Positions 13,114 to 26,391 of a stretch of DNA of 64,000 bases are shown piece by piece. Each line of letters starts with the position of its first letter. Position 1 is the stretch's first letter. Under the pieces are notes generated by a model that had not been told where the DNA came from, did no database searches, and was given only the letters and a program-made list of their open reading frames with translations. The translations under genes and the position numbers were made by a program. The stretch comes from Hanleya hanleyi (Eukaryota > Mollusca > Polyplacophora > Lepidopleurida > Hanleyidae), in contig JAVTVY010037077.1 in NCBI GenBank assembly GCA_036873755.1, positions 107,802-171,801 of the forward strand, given 5' to 3'.

Positions 13114-14452
13114 CAGGGGTTATTCTAGCTCAAAATCTTTCATCTACTCAATTTGAGAATTTCACAAAACTCAATTTCGCGCCAATAATCGAAAAAACTC
13201 AATATTTCCATGGTTTTCATAATTTCGGCTCAGAAACTCAATTATGCAAACATTTTCATAGGGATAACTGAAAACAAATTTCAAACCCACAGTTGAAAAT
13301 TACACATCCATTATACACGTCCGCCTTCATTTCAAGCCTGCGAATAATTTTTTCACTGGTGACCGACACTTTGGCAGGCATCAATAACTTAGTATCTAAC
13401 ATTTGGAATGTGTTGCCCTGACAAAGATAGTATCTGGTTTCGTACTCAGTACTACAAAAGGTAGCTGTTTTTTTCCAGGATTAGTTGTTTATAATTGTTA
13501 GCTAACATGAAATAAATATGACTGCATGATTAACTTTGTCGAATTTCTGTATACAAGATGTAGTTTTTGGCTGAGTAAAAAACCATCGAAATTGCCTAGA
13601 AGAAAAAACAATACGATGTTTATCAAGTATTCTGTTTGAAAATCCAATCAAATGGTACTATGCCTTTCAGATATACTTAAAAGAGAATCAACAACCCAAG
13701 ATTGTTGATTTTATGACCTTGAAAATGGTAGGAGATCGTCAGATACATTTCGTTGACATTGTTGTTGCAAAGCCCGGGCCACTCAATTTCCGTGTCTAAT
13801 TTCTTTGCCCACGGTTTTGCAGTTCATTAGTCATTGCAGTCAAAGCATTCTTATATTTTGTACATTAATGTCTATAGTGCACAAGTTTTATTCTGTTTCG
13901 AGTGGTAGCTAGCTGTAAAATACCAGATCAACATCGTTTGAAGCAACAATTTCTGCCTGGCAAACGATCCTGTCAGAGTGAATCTTGCAGCGCATTTACT
14001 GATGATGTCAGCAATATTGCGAAGATGGTATTTGGCAATCTTCTTAACGCTATATTTCATTGGATGATAATGAACTGCCTGTCCAATGAATGAGCGCGAT
14101 ACTGCCCAACACTCTCCTATCAAAGGTTCTCCTATGCACCATTCGTTCAAATTGTCAGTATCACCTTTTTGCGGAGAGTCACAGTGCGCCAGTAAACAAC
14201 AACGAAAACAGACGTCGGATCGCGAACTCGGACAAGATTCAAGGATTAAAATAAGTTTATTTAGATACAAATACACAATGATATGGGCGAGGAAAAATCA
14301 GTAAAACTCAATTTTTTTTCGCCCAATATCGAAAATTAAAAGAAACTGAATTTGTCGAGGGAAAACTCAATTTACAAAAATCCTCTAAAACTCAATTTTC
14401 AAAGTCTCTCATCGGGATTACCACGATGAGAAATCGGCTAGAAAAACCCCTG
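13114..14452. mobile_element. hAT-like non-autonomous element
   Basis: TIRs are CAGGGGTTATTCTAGC on the left and GCTAGAAAAACCCCTG on the right, 15 of 16 matching, with the CAGGGG start typical of hAT elements. I could not see a clean 8-bp target duplication. The ends are rich in aactcaattt repeats. A 134-codon open frame inside (14276-13872, minus) has no transposase features. Confidence 0.6.
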
Positions 14453-14899
14453 AACACCTATATCTGTATTGAAATCAGATTTTAATTTCTGATAATTTAT
14501 AACCATGAGAGACATCGTTGCTTATTCACATGATTTTCAAGTTGTGCTCATAAAATGCTGCTCTGGTACACGCTATAATAACTAGTCAATTATGACTGCA
14601 TGATTACTCCAAAAATCGACCAAATATTCGCCTCAGATTCTCATTGTTGATGATTTCCTTAGCTACATGTATATCAACCAAGTTGTACGTATTCCATCAC
14701 CTTGGTTGATATAGCAAACGAATTTGTCTACAACGAGAATCGGTTCTTTCCTATGGACATACACGAGCATATGCAGTGGACCGAGGTAAGTTTTCACCCC
14801 ACGTACCGGTAGCGCAGAAGTTGAACGGTCGCCGACGGCAGTAGAATTTTCAATATACATGAATCACAAGGAGACAAAAGGCTCCCCAACAAGTAAAAC

Positions 14900-16970
14900 A
14901 AGAGCCCAAGGGGCTTCAATATACGCCCGTGTATCTGGAATTACATTAGTCTAAATTTCAAGGTTGTTTGATAGCTTCGATTCCAATTGGTAGCTAGCCT
15001 ACAATTTTGTGCTTCTGAGAATGTAACATATATAACATCTTATATTGAATGATAAACTAAAACGAGCTTAACTCTTGGTAACTAGTTGACCTTGAAGCAA
15101 GAGCCGAGAGCTCACATATCCCACACTGAAATCGACAATATTCAAACACAAGAAAATAGTAGTTTTCCTGCAAATGGATTCCTTTCAGACGAGATAATTT
15201 TTCATGAAGGAAGAAGAAAGTGATGAAGTAAACCTTTGTTCTTGAGTTAATAAAGAGGTATGAAGTTCATAAAGGATCCCTCTCCCCGTTAAATTACTAA
15301 ATGTATGGTTGTTATTTCACAACAGTTGTAGCTGTTTCAAATATGAGACAGGATGAATGCCATATACATGTAGGGGAGAGAATATTCCAACCTAACACAT
15401 ATGGTCAGCTAAACTTCATTCAGTTTTGAAGGCCTGTGACCTTGACCTTGGACAAATTGATCTCAAAATGTATGGCTCCTCTTTGCCATGCGAGTGAGGT
15501 ATACTCAAAGTTTGGTACCATTCCATACCTTGAAACTAGAGATATCGCATGGACAACAAATGTTAATGGATGAATGGACAGAACGCAACATCGCATTACA
15601 TGACCTCGTCTTCGACAGGCATATGAAAATGTGATTTCCTGATTTTGGGGTCATAGTTACCTTGACCTAAATTTTGGTACACGACACTTCGTCTTCCGTC
15701 AATGTATCAATGGACACAAAAAAATCATGATTTTGTATGAATTTCAGGATTTTGGGGGTCACAGTGACCTTGACGTTCAGCCTTGACCTACAATTTGGAA
15801 TGTGACACATCATGTCCCCCTAATGAATCCACGGACACAAAACAAAGTAATTTTCAAAGATTTTTTAATTTTAGAGTCACAGTGACCGTGACAAACCATC
15901 TCCCCGTAATTTCTCAATGGACACAAACAATCATGATTTTTAACAATTTAACGATTTTGGGGTCACAGTGACCTTGACCTACATTTTGGTATGCGACACA
16001 TCACGTCCCCATAATGTATCTACTGACACAAAAAAAAGTTATTTATAATAATTTCCTGATTTTGGGGTCACAGTGACCTTTGACCTTTCACCTTGATTCT
16101 GGTGTCACAGTCATCTTGACTATTGACCTGGATCTAAATTTTCGTACATGACAAAACGGCTACCCGTAATTTCTCAATGTACTAAAAAAATCATGATTTT
16201 TAACAATTTCATGATTTTGGGGTCACACTGACCTTGACCTTTGACCTTGACCTACATTTTGATATGTGACACATTGTGTCCCCCTAATGTATCTACTCAC
16301 ACAAAGAAATGTTATTTTCAATAATTTCCTGATTTTTGGGTCAGTGACCTTTGACCTTCAACCTTGACCTATATTTTGGTATGCGACACCTCATATCCCC
16401 CTTTTGAATCCACTCATAAAAAATTAGAAATTTTTAATGATTTCCTGATTTTTCCGTCACACTGACCTTTGACCTCTGACCTCGACCTACATTTCGTATG
16501 CAACACATCGTTCTCCCCTAGGGCATCCACTCACCAAAAATTAGAACTGTAGATAGAAAACTGTCAATGATAAATGATTTCCTGATTTTAGGCAACAGTG
16601 ACCTTTGACCTCTGACCTCGACCTCAATTTTGGTACGCGACACATCGTCTCTACCTAGCGTATCCACTCACAAAAAATTGCAACTGTGGATAGAAAACTT
16701 TCACAGATATAGACCGGACACGAACACTTCAGTGATTTCCTGTTTTTTAGGCCAGTGACCTTTGACCTCTGACCTTGACCTTCATTTTGGTATGCAACAC
16801 ATCGTCTCCCCTAGGGTATCCACTCACCAAAAATTAGAACTGTAGATGGAAAACTGTCCCAGATATAGACCGGACACGGGGGACGGACAGACGGACAGAC
16901 GGACACACGGACAGACGGACGGAAACCGCCATCACATAATACGTCCGCCTTTTGGCGGGCGTATAAAAAT
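14900..16970 (+). repeat. Nuclear-receptor-site repeat, copy 1
   Basis: The element starts gagcccaaggggcttcaata and ends tttggcgggcgtataaaaa, after a tandem agacggac run. Its body repeats a block of about 110 bp containing tttggggtcacagtgacctt. Perfect GGTCACAGTGACC palindromes, the consensus estrogen response element, lie at 15757, 15961 and 16066. Many TGACCTTGACC (ERR-type) and TGACCTTTGACC (DR1-type) sites surround them. The start and end share an inverted atacgcccg/cgggcgtat. Confidence 0.8.
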
Positions 16971-17170
16971 ATTACAATAATCATGTATAAATAATACCCA
17001 CTCGCTCACCCACCTGCCAAGGGCTGATATGTTTTTCCCCTTCACCTGTCTGTGGGCAACCCAGTTTTCCTTAGTAGCATATTGACAGCATACATCGTAT
17101 TATATGGGGCAAGGTCCCTGACAGTAACATTTTTATGGGCAAGCAACTTTTAATAATTATAACCTTCTAA

Positions 17171-18858
17171 CAAGAGCCCAAGGGGCTTCAATATATGCCC
17201 GTATATCTGGAATTCAATTGGTTCAAATTGTTTAATAGCCTTGATTCCAATTGATCTAGCAATCCAGAGAAAGGTCTACAATTTTTTGCTTGTAAGAATG
17301 TAACATATATCACATCCTATATCGAATGATAAACTAAAATGAGCTTAACTCTTGGTAACTAGTTGACCTTGAAGCAAGAGCTTAGAGCTCACATATCCCA
17401 CACTGAAATCGACAATAGTCAAACACAAGAAAATAGTAGTTTTCCTGCAAATGAATTCCGTTCAGATGAGAGAATTTTTCATGAAGGAAGAAGAAAGAGA
17501 TGAAGTAAACCTTTGTTCTTGAGTTAATAAACAGGTGTGAAGTTCATAAAGGACTCCTCTCCCCGTTAAATTAGTAAATGTATGGCTTTTATTTCACAAC
17601 AGTTTAACTAAATGAAGCGTTTCAAACATGGAGAACAACTCCACAGGACAATACCATATAAATGCAGGGGAAAGAACTTCAAATATTCCAACAATATTCC
17701 AGCATATTTAGTCAGCTAAGCTCGATTCAGTTTTGGGGGACTGCGACCTAGACCTTTGACAAATTGATCTCATATGTATGGCTCCACTTTGCCATACGAG
17801 TAAGGTATACCAATCCATACCTTGAAACTAGAGCTATCGCATGGACAACAAATGTTAATGGATGAATGGACAGAACGCAACATCGCATTACACGACCTCG
17901 GCTTCGAGAGGCATATGAAAATGTGACTTAATGATTTCTTGATTTTGGGGTCACAGTGACCTTGACCTCAATTTTGGTACACAACACACCGTCTCCCCCT
18001 CAATTTCTCAATGAACACAAAAAATCATGATTTTTAATGATTTCCTGATTTTGGGGTCACAGTGACCTTGACCTTTGACCTTGACCTAACTTTTAGTACA
18101 TAACAACAATTTCACGATTTTGGGGTCACAGTGACCTTGACCTTTGACCTTGACCTACATTTTGGTATGTGACACATTGTGTCCCCTAATGTATCTACTG
18201 ACACAAAAAATGTTATTTTTAATAATTTCCTAATTTTGGGGTCGGTGACCTTTGACCTTGACCTAATTTTTGGTATGCATCACTTCATTTCCGCCTATTG
18301 AATCCACTCACAAAAAAATAAGAAATTTTTAACGATTTCCTGATTTTTCTATCACACTGACCTTTGACCTCTGACCCTGACCTACATTTAATATGCAACA
18401 CATCGTTCCCCCCTAGGGCATCCACTCACCAAAAATTAGAACTGTAGATAGAAAACTGTCAACGATCAATGATTTTCTGATTTTTGACAACAGTGACCTT
18501 TGACCTCTGACCTCGACCTTAATTTTGGTACGCGACACATCGTCTCCACCTGGCGTATCCACTCACAAAAAATTGCAACTGTGGATAGAAAACGTTCACA
18601 GATATAGACCGGACACGAACACTTCAGTGATTTCCTGTTTTTTAGGCCAGTGACCTTTGACCTGTGACCTCGACCTTCATTTTGGTACGCGACACATCGT
18701 CTCCCCGTAGGGTATCCACTCACCAAAAATTGGAGCTGTGGATAGGAAACTGTTCCAGATATAGACCGGACACGAGAACCGGACAGACGGACAGACGGAC
18801 AGACGGACGGAAACCGCCATCCCATAATACGACCGCCTTTTGGGCGGGCGTATAAAAA
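17171..18858 (+). repeat. Nuclear-receptor-site repeat, copy 2 (direct orientation)
   Basis: The same element as copy 1 in the same orientation, somewhat shorter. Perfect GGTCACAGTGACC sites lie at 17949, 18055 and 18124. It ends with the same agacggac run and gcgggcgtataaaaa. The 16.97-17.17 kb gap shows no shared repeat. Confidence 0.8.
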
Positions 18859-19328
18859 TCTGTGCCAGTGACATGATCGAAGCTTAATGAACTTTTGGAT
18901 TGAATATATTTGGATTGATATATATATAAATTATCTATACTTCCAAACATCATTTTGATTGACAATGAATATTTAAAAAAAATTGGGAAAACAGGCAACA
19001 CAAATGGAGTTTACACGGGCGAGGATTTCTTGTTTTATTGCTCGGAAATACGCTAAAACGCCTCTCCGGCCATCTAAGATCCCTGGAGCTTCCGGGGCCT
19101 AGGCGGCCCCTGGACCCTGGCCTAATTGTACTGTGATAGTAGCCCCCCCCCCCAATCATGAATTGCTTCCGCCGTGCCTGAATAGATATTTGCAATTATC
19201 ATGATTTTTGGAGTATTTTCCGGTGATTAATGCGTGCCGAGAAGAGCAAGATGAAAAGATGTAATGGGGAGGCAACTGGTTAAGCAGTTGATATCGCCAC
19301 ACGAGGGCGCTGCTGTAGCTAAGATTCA

Positions 19329-19793
19329 TAGCGTCTCCCTTCCCTCAACACTATGCCGACGACAAATACATTTCCCTGTTGGTAACTCCATCATCTCCAT
19401 GGCGCATTCATTATTACCTTTGCGCCCTATTGGACCTTCATTAACTTGAGAAAATGGGCCGCCATGAATACAAATATCATAATCGATGTTGTGATCATCA
19501 TCCCCTGTATACATTGGGTCAATTATGACGGAAATCCCCATCTTCTTGACCCTCGATTTCAGGTGATTTTGAGGCTCCATAGGGATAATTTCAACGTCTG
19601 TAATTAATATATGACCGACGAAGGGCTATTTAGTCTGCCATTTCTGTATTTTTATTCATGGCGGCCCATTTTCTCAAGTTAATGAAGGTCCAATAGGGCG
19701 CAAAGGTAATAATAAGTGCACCATGGAGATGTTTGAGTTACCAACAGGGAAATGTATTTGTCGTCGGCATAGCGTTGAGGGAAGGGAGACGCC
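19329..19793. mobile_element. Foldback MITE in the right arm of the old element
   Basis: Arms of about 145 bp: gcgtctcccttccctcaaca inward on the left, and the inverse ending gagggaagggagacgc on the right. Both arms pass through ccaatagggcgcaaaggtaa and catggcggcccattttctca. The corresponding point of the left arm (near 12345) lacks it, so it inserted after the old element formed. Confidence 0.75.
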
Positions 19794-20170
19794 ATGAATC
19801 TTAGCTAGCGCTGCTGCTGCTAGTGCCACCAAGACAAGAATCAGACAGATGCTGTATAAAAAGATCTTGGAAAGATATGGGTTTTTTGTGTGTATAATTT
19901 GAAGTCTTAAGGTCATAAGTATTATCGGAGGCATCAATTTAAATGCCTAGTCGACAAAAGAACTTGAGGGATGCAGAATGAAGTGTTTGACAGATCAGTT
20001 CATTTTGTGTCTGCTTTTGTGGAGAACGAGTAGATCTAACACTAACAGTAACAATGGCTCGCTTTCAGTTTTACACAGTCTATAGCTCTATTCAGACTAT
20101 TGCTAAAACGGTGTAGCGAAAATGAAGAATTATTGCTAAAACAAGCAACTTGCTCTAGCCTGTTAATGCG

Positions 20171-21128
20171 TATATTCTGTCAAACTTCACACCTCTCAAG
20201 ATGTACGCACTTACAAATAAAGTATCACAAACATGGCTTAGTAATTGCTAATGATCTGAACTGTACTAACTTAATGCATGTTAATTTCTTATGGCGAAAA
20301 TGTAACAAGCAAAATCATGACCATGAAATCTCACTGGACTGGAAAATACATTTCTACCTCCAGCTACTCGAGAGCTATTAGTTAATCAAATGAGAGTTGT
20401 TCCCCTTAGGCCACAGTTTCCATTCGTGCTCACTCGCCAACGTTCGGTTTGATGGCATCAAACTCCTAAATAATTTACACGTTCGGCAGTATTAACAAAA
20501 TTGTACCTGACTGATTCCATAATTGAATTTAGACTTTCATCTTTCGACGGAAAGTAGTTTATTTCAAGTGCTACAGTCTTTTATTCTGTATTCCTGTTAC
20601 ACTCAACACTCCCAAGGTCCAGGATACCTGAGGAGTGGGACTTTTTAACTATCAAATGTTAACCACGGCACTATATAGCAGGGCATCATGCATACTATAA
20701 GTACATGGCAATAGCATAACATTATTCTAATTGAAACATTTATTGGATATTTCAATGATGGACATACTGAAAAATACATACCGGTATCTGTTAAGTCCAT
20801 CTTCATTTTATCACGCGAATTTCTACATTCCCACTTGGAACTGGGAACGTAGAAGATGGTTAAGTCAGACTGGGTTACATATGAAATACATAAGCTTAGC
20901 TGTAACTCTGATAAACCAGGACACAAAAATATGTTGTAACAATGTACATGTATGTAAAATGACTGAAATTATATCACATATGCTATATATTTACGAATAT
21001 TTTCAGTTATCAGTTTATACTTGCAGATTTTGGATTTCTGTAAAACATCAATATTTTGCTTCAAATAGACTTTAAAAGCTGTTAGAAAGAGAGTTTCGTT
21101 TGTTTATTTTGACATATATATGAAGTAT
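20171..21128. other. No gene seen
   Basis: AT-rich sequence between the mobile nest and the LINE remnant. Open frames of about 90-115 codons occur on both strands but carry no motif or splice support. Confidence 0.4.
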
Positions 21129-22327
21129 CTTGCACAGGCAAGAACATACTCCAGTACCAATGCTTGTACATTATACGACTCCCTTATTACAGCAAAAGAA
21201 TCAAAGAACTACTCCATTGTCACATTCCTTGATCTCTCTAAGGCATTCGACACGGTAAATCACGATATAGTCCTCTCTAAATTGGATCATTATGGTTTCC
21301 GATCTATTCCGAATAACTGATTTCGCAGCTACTTAACAGACAGAACACAGTCTGTAACATATAATGGTATTTCCTCTGAACCTATGCCTATTACTTGTGG
21401 AGTACCTTAAGGTTCTATTCTTGGTTCAATTCTCTTTTTGATTTACATAAATGATATTTGGAGTGTTTCGAATTTACTAAAAACCATCCTATTTGCTGAT
21501 GACACGAGTACAATATACTCTGCTAAAGACCTATCCCAAGCTATTGATGTTATGTCTCAGGAATTAAAGAAGTTACACAGATGGTTCTGTTGTAACGGTT
21601 TATCGTTAAATATTCAGAAAATGAAATACATGTTGATCAAACCTAACACAAATAAGGGTAAAAATAAGGATAGTCTGTCATTATTAATAGCGGGTAATGT
21701 GATTGAAATGATTGATAACTTCAAATTTCTTGGTGTAATCTTTAATAACAAACTTAATTGGATAGATCATTTAAATTATATCTGTAAAAAGGTATCCACA
21801 AATATTGGAATAATTAATTTTATTAAAACATCGATTAACAAAAAAACACTCTTTATCCTATATTATTCATTGATATTTCCATATTTATCGTATTGTAACA
21901 TTCTATGGGGAAATACCTTTACCACTCACCTCCACCCATTACTCCTACTCCAAAAGAGGGCCCTTCGAATGATCAATCTATCTAATAGACTTGAACCTAC
22001 TGAACCATTATTCGAAGAAAAGAAAATTCTACATATTTCCAAACTGAACACTTACTCAACCATTATTCTGGCCCACAAGGTCTTTCATCATCCAAGTGAA
22101 CTACCTCAAACATTTCAAAGATATTTTATGAATCAATCAACTGTTCATCGATATAACACTCGAGGTCATCAATTCAATTTATACAGGCCTATATACCTAT
22201 CCAACTTATCATTTTATACTGCTAAAATCACTGGTCCTCGTGAGTGAAATAAATTACCCTCCACACTTAAAGCAATCCAACCAACTTCTCTCTTCAAATC
22301 CAAACTCAAATCCTACCTACTAGAAAA
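21129..22327 (+). pseudogene. Non-LTR (LINE, Jockey/CR1-type) reverse transcriptase fragment
   Basis: The conceptual protein shows the RT motifs in order: TFLDLSKAFDTVNH (first catalytic Asp), GVP-GSILG before the palm, LFADDT (catalytic FADD box), then the LGVIFNNKLNW region and the C-terminal tail with LQKRALRMI. It is 5'-truncated at about the start of RT motif 2, so endonuclease and ORF1 are missing. Three in-frame stops break it: TGA at 21318, TAA at 21408 and TGA at 22245, where Trp, Gln and Trp are expected. The end of the frame is at about 22327. An A-rich tail near 22490-22530 marks the 3' end. Confidence 0.9.
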
Positions 22328-22555
22328 CTGACCAGGTTCACAGCAAACGTTTTATTTATATAGTGTACGACGTCAATTACGCATTGTAAACGCACTACCT
22401 TTTGGGATAGAACAAGCCCTATGGGGCTTTATTCCCGCCAATATTCAAACAATTTGTATTACCAATGTACCTTATTTAATATTGGTGAATAAGCAAATAA
22501 CAAATAAAAAAATAAAATAAAATAATAATATTAGTGACAAACTTTTGACCAACAT

Positions 22556-22830
22556 TATATGTCGCCAGTCGCCGCGCGCCGGAGAGGTCCACGGCGCGTG
22601 GCGAGTTTCTCTACAGTCAAAAGTCGCCAGTCGCCACGCGCCGTGGTTCGTCCGGCGAGTGGCGCGCGGCGAGTTTTTCCAGGTTAAGAGATAGAGCGAA
22701 ACTCGCCGCGTTTTACGGCGCTTGGCGACTGGCGAGTTTTTGCAGGTTAAGAGATAGCAGAAAGTCGCCAGTCGCCGCGCGCCGGAGTGTCCACGGCGCG
22801 TGGCGAGTGGCGAGTTTCTAAAAGTCGCCA
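22556..22830. repeat. Tandem GC-rich hairpin units
   Basis: Units of roughly 95 bp start gtcgccagtcgccgcgcgcc and close with the near-inverse cgcgtggcgagtggcgag, separated by ccaggttaagagatag. Each unit can fold on itself, and CpG density is far above the surrounding DNA. It follows directly on the LINE tail. Function unknown. Confidence 0.7.
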
Positions 22831-22834
22831 CGCG

Positions 22835-23348
22835 ACGCAAACTTGGCCCAAATAGAACACCATAGTTTTCTCTGCCTGTTGAAAGCAGTGCTCAGGCCCC
22901 GCAAATAGTCCCCGGCGAGGCCTGTTATCGAGCAGTGAATCGAAATAAAATTTGCAGTTGAATAGAACAAATACCATACTTGCCACTGGTACCAACGGCT
23001 TTCCATTAATCGTTGCAACGAAGATGAAAAAAAAAAAATCGAGAACATTCTGGTCTTTGGCAGAGATTACGTGTGGGATCGGGATTTTTTTTTATTTAGG
23101 AGCCTGAAGCCTAATGTTGTGATGCCTGTCACATTCGCGACTGCTCGGTCTATTCCGCCGAAGCCACAGTACCTCGCGAATTGATGGTGTAGGGATTTTA
23201 CAGCTCTCAGCTGTTAACCGTGATCCGCCGCACGTGAGGCACACCACATGCTGTAGGATGTGTTTCCACTCACATAGTCCTCGTTGCATTTCTTCCTTAT
23301 CAGGTGATAAAATATATATCCAAATGAAATGGATATTCCCTTGAATCT
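22835..23348. other. No gene seen
   Basis: Unique-looking sequence between the GC hairpins and the outer end of the large inverted duplication. No supportable ORF or RNA. Confidence 0.4.
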
Positions 23349-23359
23349 ACCCCCGAAAA

Positions 23360-23830
23360 CACCTATCAACCCTAGCCAAAAGGGCTAATATCGGTCTCCG
23401 GGTTTATTGGGACCTGCCTATCAAGTCAATGGGGTGGGTGCATGTAAAATTAGGATTTTTTCCGAAACTATAAAAAGCGGAACACGGACTTTACCCCTAA
23501 AATAGGGGAAAACACCTATCAACTCTAGCCAAAAGGGCTAATATCGGTCCCCGGGTTTATTGGGACCTGCCTATCAAGTCAATGGGGTGGGTGCATGTAA
23601 AATTAGGATTTTTTCCCGAAACTATAAAAAGCGGAATACGGACTTTACCCCTAAAATAGGAGAAAACACCTATCAACTCTAGCCAAAAGGGCTAATATCG
23701 GTCCCCGGGCTTATTGGGGCCTGCCTATCCAGTCAATGGGGTGGGTGCATGTAAAATTAGGATTGTTTTCCGAAAATATAAAAAGCGGAACTCGGACTTT
23801 ACCCCTACAATAGGGGTCTGTATTATACAA
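23360..23830. repeat. 153-154-bp tandem repeat, about 3 copies, each with a TATA-like box
   Basis: The phrase ctagccaaaagggctaatat recurs at about 23370, 23523 and 23677. Each unit holds ctataaaaagcgg or atataaaaagcgg. The right arm has about 2.5 copies (about 31900-32290). Each unit also contains the inverted pair tagcc-ttttggcta. Confidence 0.85.
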
Positions 23831-24729
23831 TACAAGGGAAAATGCCTGTATGGGGGAGGGGTGGTCACATTTTTTTGTGGGCTTTACTATGGCTTGTGGG
23901 GTCTCGTTTTTCTCGTCTCGCCAAGAAAATGACAATGGGAAGGGTCCCGGAGCGAATCGGTGAAATTTTTGGGAAAAGTACCGGGTAGGCCTGTATATAG
24001 GCCTATAGGCTGGCTATATGGGGGTATAGGTTCAACCTGGGAAATTCACACACGTTCATTGTGATATGGGTTGCTTGGATTTGTTTTTCACGTCTAGTCA
24101 TTTAGAACACGATGGGAAGGGTGTCGGAGCGCAACGGTGAAATTTTTGGAAAAGTACCATATAGCCCATATAGTCCCATACTGGCTATATGGGGGTATAG
24201 GTTCAACCTTGGAAATTCACACACGTTCATTGTGATATGGGCTGTTTGGATTTGTTTTTCACGTCTCGTCATTTAGAACACGATGGGAAGGGTCCCGGAG
24301 CGAAACGGTGAAATTTTTGGAAAAGTTCACCGAGGCCTGTGTAGGCCCATAGGCCTATACTGCACGGCTATGGGGGTATAGGCCCATACGGGGTGGACGT
24401 TTTGGGATCTAGGTGAGCCCCTAATGATCCTATGATGTCGTATGAGGTCTTATTTTGAAGCTCTCGTGGAGGAGCATCCGACTGGGTCGTCCGTTTTCAA
24501 TAGTCTGCGCATGCGCAGTCTGGCCGTAGTATAGAAAGCAGGCATTTTGGGAGGTATGTGGGTGTGTATTTGGGGTAGAGATGGACCGCTATGGGTCCGA
24601 ATGGGTCGTGGAAGGTGTCAAAGTGAAGCTTGTGTGGGTTAGAGTCAGAATGGTGTGTTTTTAAGTGCAAGTCGCGTCAATCTGCGCATGCGCAGTTGGT
24701 TGTAGTAAGTAAAGTGGCCATTTTGGGGC

Positions 24730-25650
24730 AGTACAGGAAGGTATTTGGGGTCGAGAGGGACCATCCTTGGCCCGAATGCGTCCTGGAAGGTGTCATCTTG
24801 TAGCTCTCGGGGTGTAGACTCCGATTTGAGGGCTGCCCACGTCACCTGTGACGTCATCGGTGACGTCATCAGTACGAGTAGTAGCGAAAGTGAGCATTTT
24901 AGGGCACTGAAGGATGATATTTGGGGTAGAGAGGGACCATCCTTGGTCCGAATGCGTCGTGGAAGGTGTCATCTTGTAGCTCTCGGGGTGTAGACCCCGA
25001 TTTGAGGGCTGCCCACGTCATCTGTGACGTCATCGGTGACGTCATCAGTACGAGTAGTAGCGAAAGTGGGCATTTTGGGGCAGTGAAGGAAGGTATTTGG
25101 GGTAGAGAGGGACCATCTTTGGTCCGAATGTGTCTAGGGAAGTGTCATGTTGTAGCTCTCGGGGTGTACATCCCGATTTGAGGGATGTCCGCGTCACCTG
25201 TGACGTCATCAGTACGAGTAGTAGCGAAAGTGGGAATTTTAGGGCAGTACAGGAAGGTATTTGGGGTAGAGAGGGACCATCTTTGGTCCGAATGTGTCTA
25301 GGGAAGTGTCATGTTGTAGCTCTCGGGGTGTACATCCCGATTTGAGGGATGTCCGCGTCATCTGTCACGTCATCGGTGACGTCATCAGTACGAGTAGTAG
25401 CGAAAGTGGGCATTTTAGGGCAGTGAAGGAAGGTATTTGGGGTAGAGATGGACCATCTTTGGTCCGAATGCGTCGTGGGAGGTGTCATCTTGTAGCTCTC
25501 GGGGGCACATCCCGATTTGAGGGATGTTCACGTCATCTGTGACGTCATTGGTGACGTCATCAGTACGAGTAGTAGCGAAAGCGGGTATTTTGGGGCAGTG
25601 AAGGAAGGTATTTGGTGTAGAGATGGACCATCCTTGGTCCGAATGCGTCG
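24730..25650 (+). promoter_or_regulatory. Tandem repeats of 164-176 bp packed with CRE (TGACGTCA) sites
   Basis: Five units are marked by agtacgagtagtagcgaaag at 24871, 25047, 25211, 25387 and 25562. Perfect TGACGTCA occurs at 24849, 24861, 25025, 25037, 25201, 25377, 25540 and 25552, so most units carry two, 12 bp apart. The 12-bp length difference between units equals loss of one cggtgacgtcat step. Upstream, ctgcgcatgcgcag (NRF1 consensus) lies at 24505 and 24682. By consensus these are CREB/ATF and NRF1 sites; binding is inferred. Confidence 0.8.
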
Positions 25651-25880
25651 TGTGAGGTGTCATCTTGTAGCAACGCCCGCCAACACCAAGCTCAATGATT
25701 CAACGCCCTGGTGAAATAGCTCAGAAGCTCTGATTTTCTAGATATTCCATGGAATTGTCACTCATTCTTCGAAATGCAGTGACGTCCGTCGTTACGCCTT
25801 AACAGACCGGAGAGAGTACAACAACAACAACAAGGATGAGCCATGAGAGAACAACAACAACAAGAAGTTTTTTCATATAG

Positions 25881-25934
25881 TTTATTCTCCCCAATGTTAC
25901 ATCATACCCACGCTGGGGGAGCCGCGTTGGGTAT
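25881..25934 (-). terminator. 3'-end hairpin plus AATAAA, left arm
   Basis: On the minus strand ATACCCA-a-CGC, loop ggctccccca, GCG-TGGGTAT (25934-25904), followed 18 bases later by AATAAA (25886-25881). It lies downstream of the zinc-finger gene in the same orientation. Confidence 0.6.
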
Positions 25935-26391
25935 ATTTACAATTCAAGAAGACTCTTGTCCAATCAGAGGCCACCATTTGCATTTGTCATATTCGTCCCT
26001 GTCCGTTAGATGTATTCTTGTCCAATCAGAAGTCTCCATTTCAGAAAGTTCCATCTTCGGCCATGTTCGCTCTGAACCGTTTATTCTAATCATCGTCGGA
26101 CAGGCCAGGATACCGTTGAGGCAACATATCCTCAGATAGTTGTTTGTGCATTCTGAGTATCTATCAGTGCATGGGTGAATACACTCACCCGATGGGAAGA
26201 TTCCGTAATTTGGTCACGAAGAACGTAACATTGGTCACCCTCTCTACCACCCACTTGGTGTTGGGGCGCTGTTCATAGGCCCATTCCAAGACATCCAATT
26301 GGTCCACTTGGTCCAGCACGGGCTTTAGCGATGTCCGGTTAATGATGGTAAACGGTTGGTCAAATACCCGGATGTTACTGCTCGGGTAAAA

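Larger units (their letters stand above)
7295..20170. mobile_element. Old inverted-repeat element, arms of about 0.7-0.8 kb, heavily nested
   Basis: The left arm is 7295-7404 plus 12095-about 12550. The right arm is about 19180-20170 read in reverse. Matching stretches include tagcaataattttta against its reverse near 20130, gatctgtcaaac against gtttgacagatc, ggcatttaaattgatgcc against ggcatcaatttaaatgcc, and gcagcagcagcgccctcgtg against a reverse copy near 19300. The arms are diverged. The left arm is split by the transposon at 7405-12094 and the right arm by a foldback element at 19329-19793. A second inverted pair, CAGGCACGGC at 12561 and GCCGTGCCTG at 19170, lies just inside. I find no transposase. 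Confidence 0.6.

Noticed and set aside
13872..14276. Transposase in the hAT-like element
   Set aside because: The 134-codon frame has no hAT dimerisation or catalytic motifs and is in low-complexity AT-rich DNA.
21438..22247. Intact reverse transcriptase gene
   Set aside because: It is one open segment between nonsense codons of a 5'-truncated LINE.
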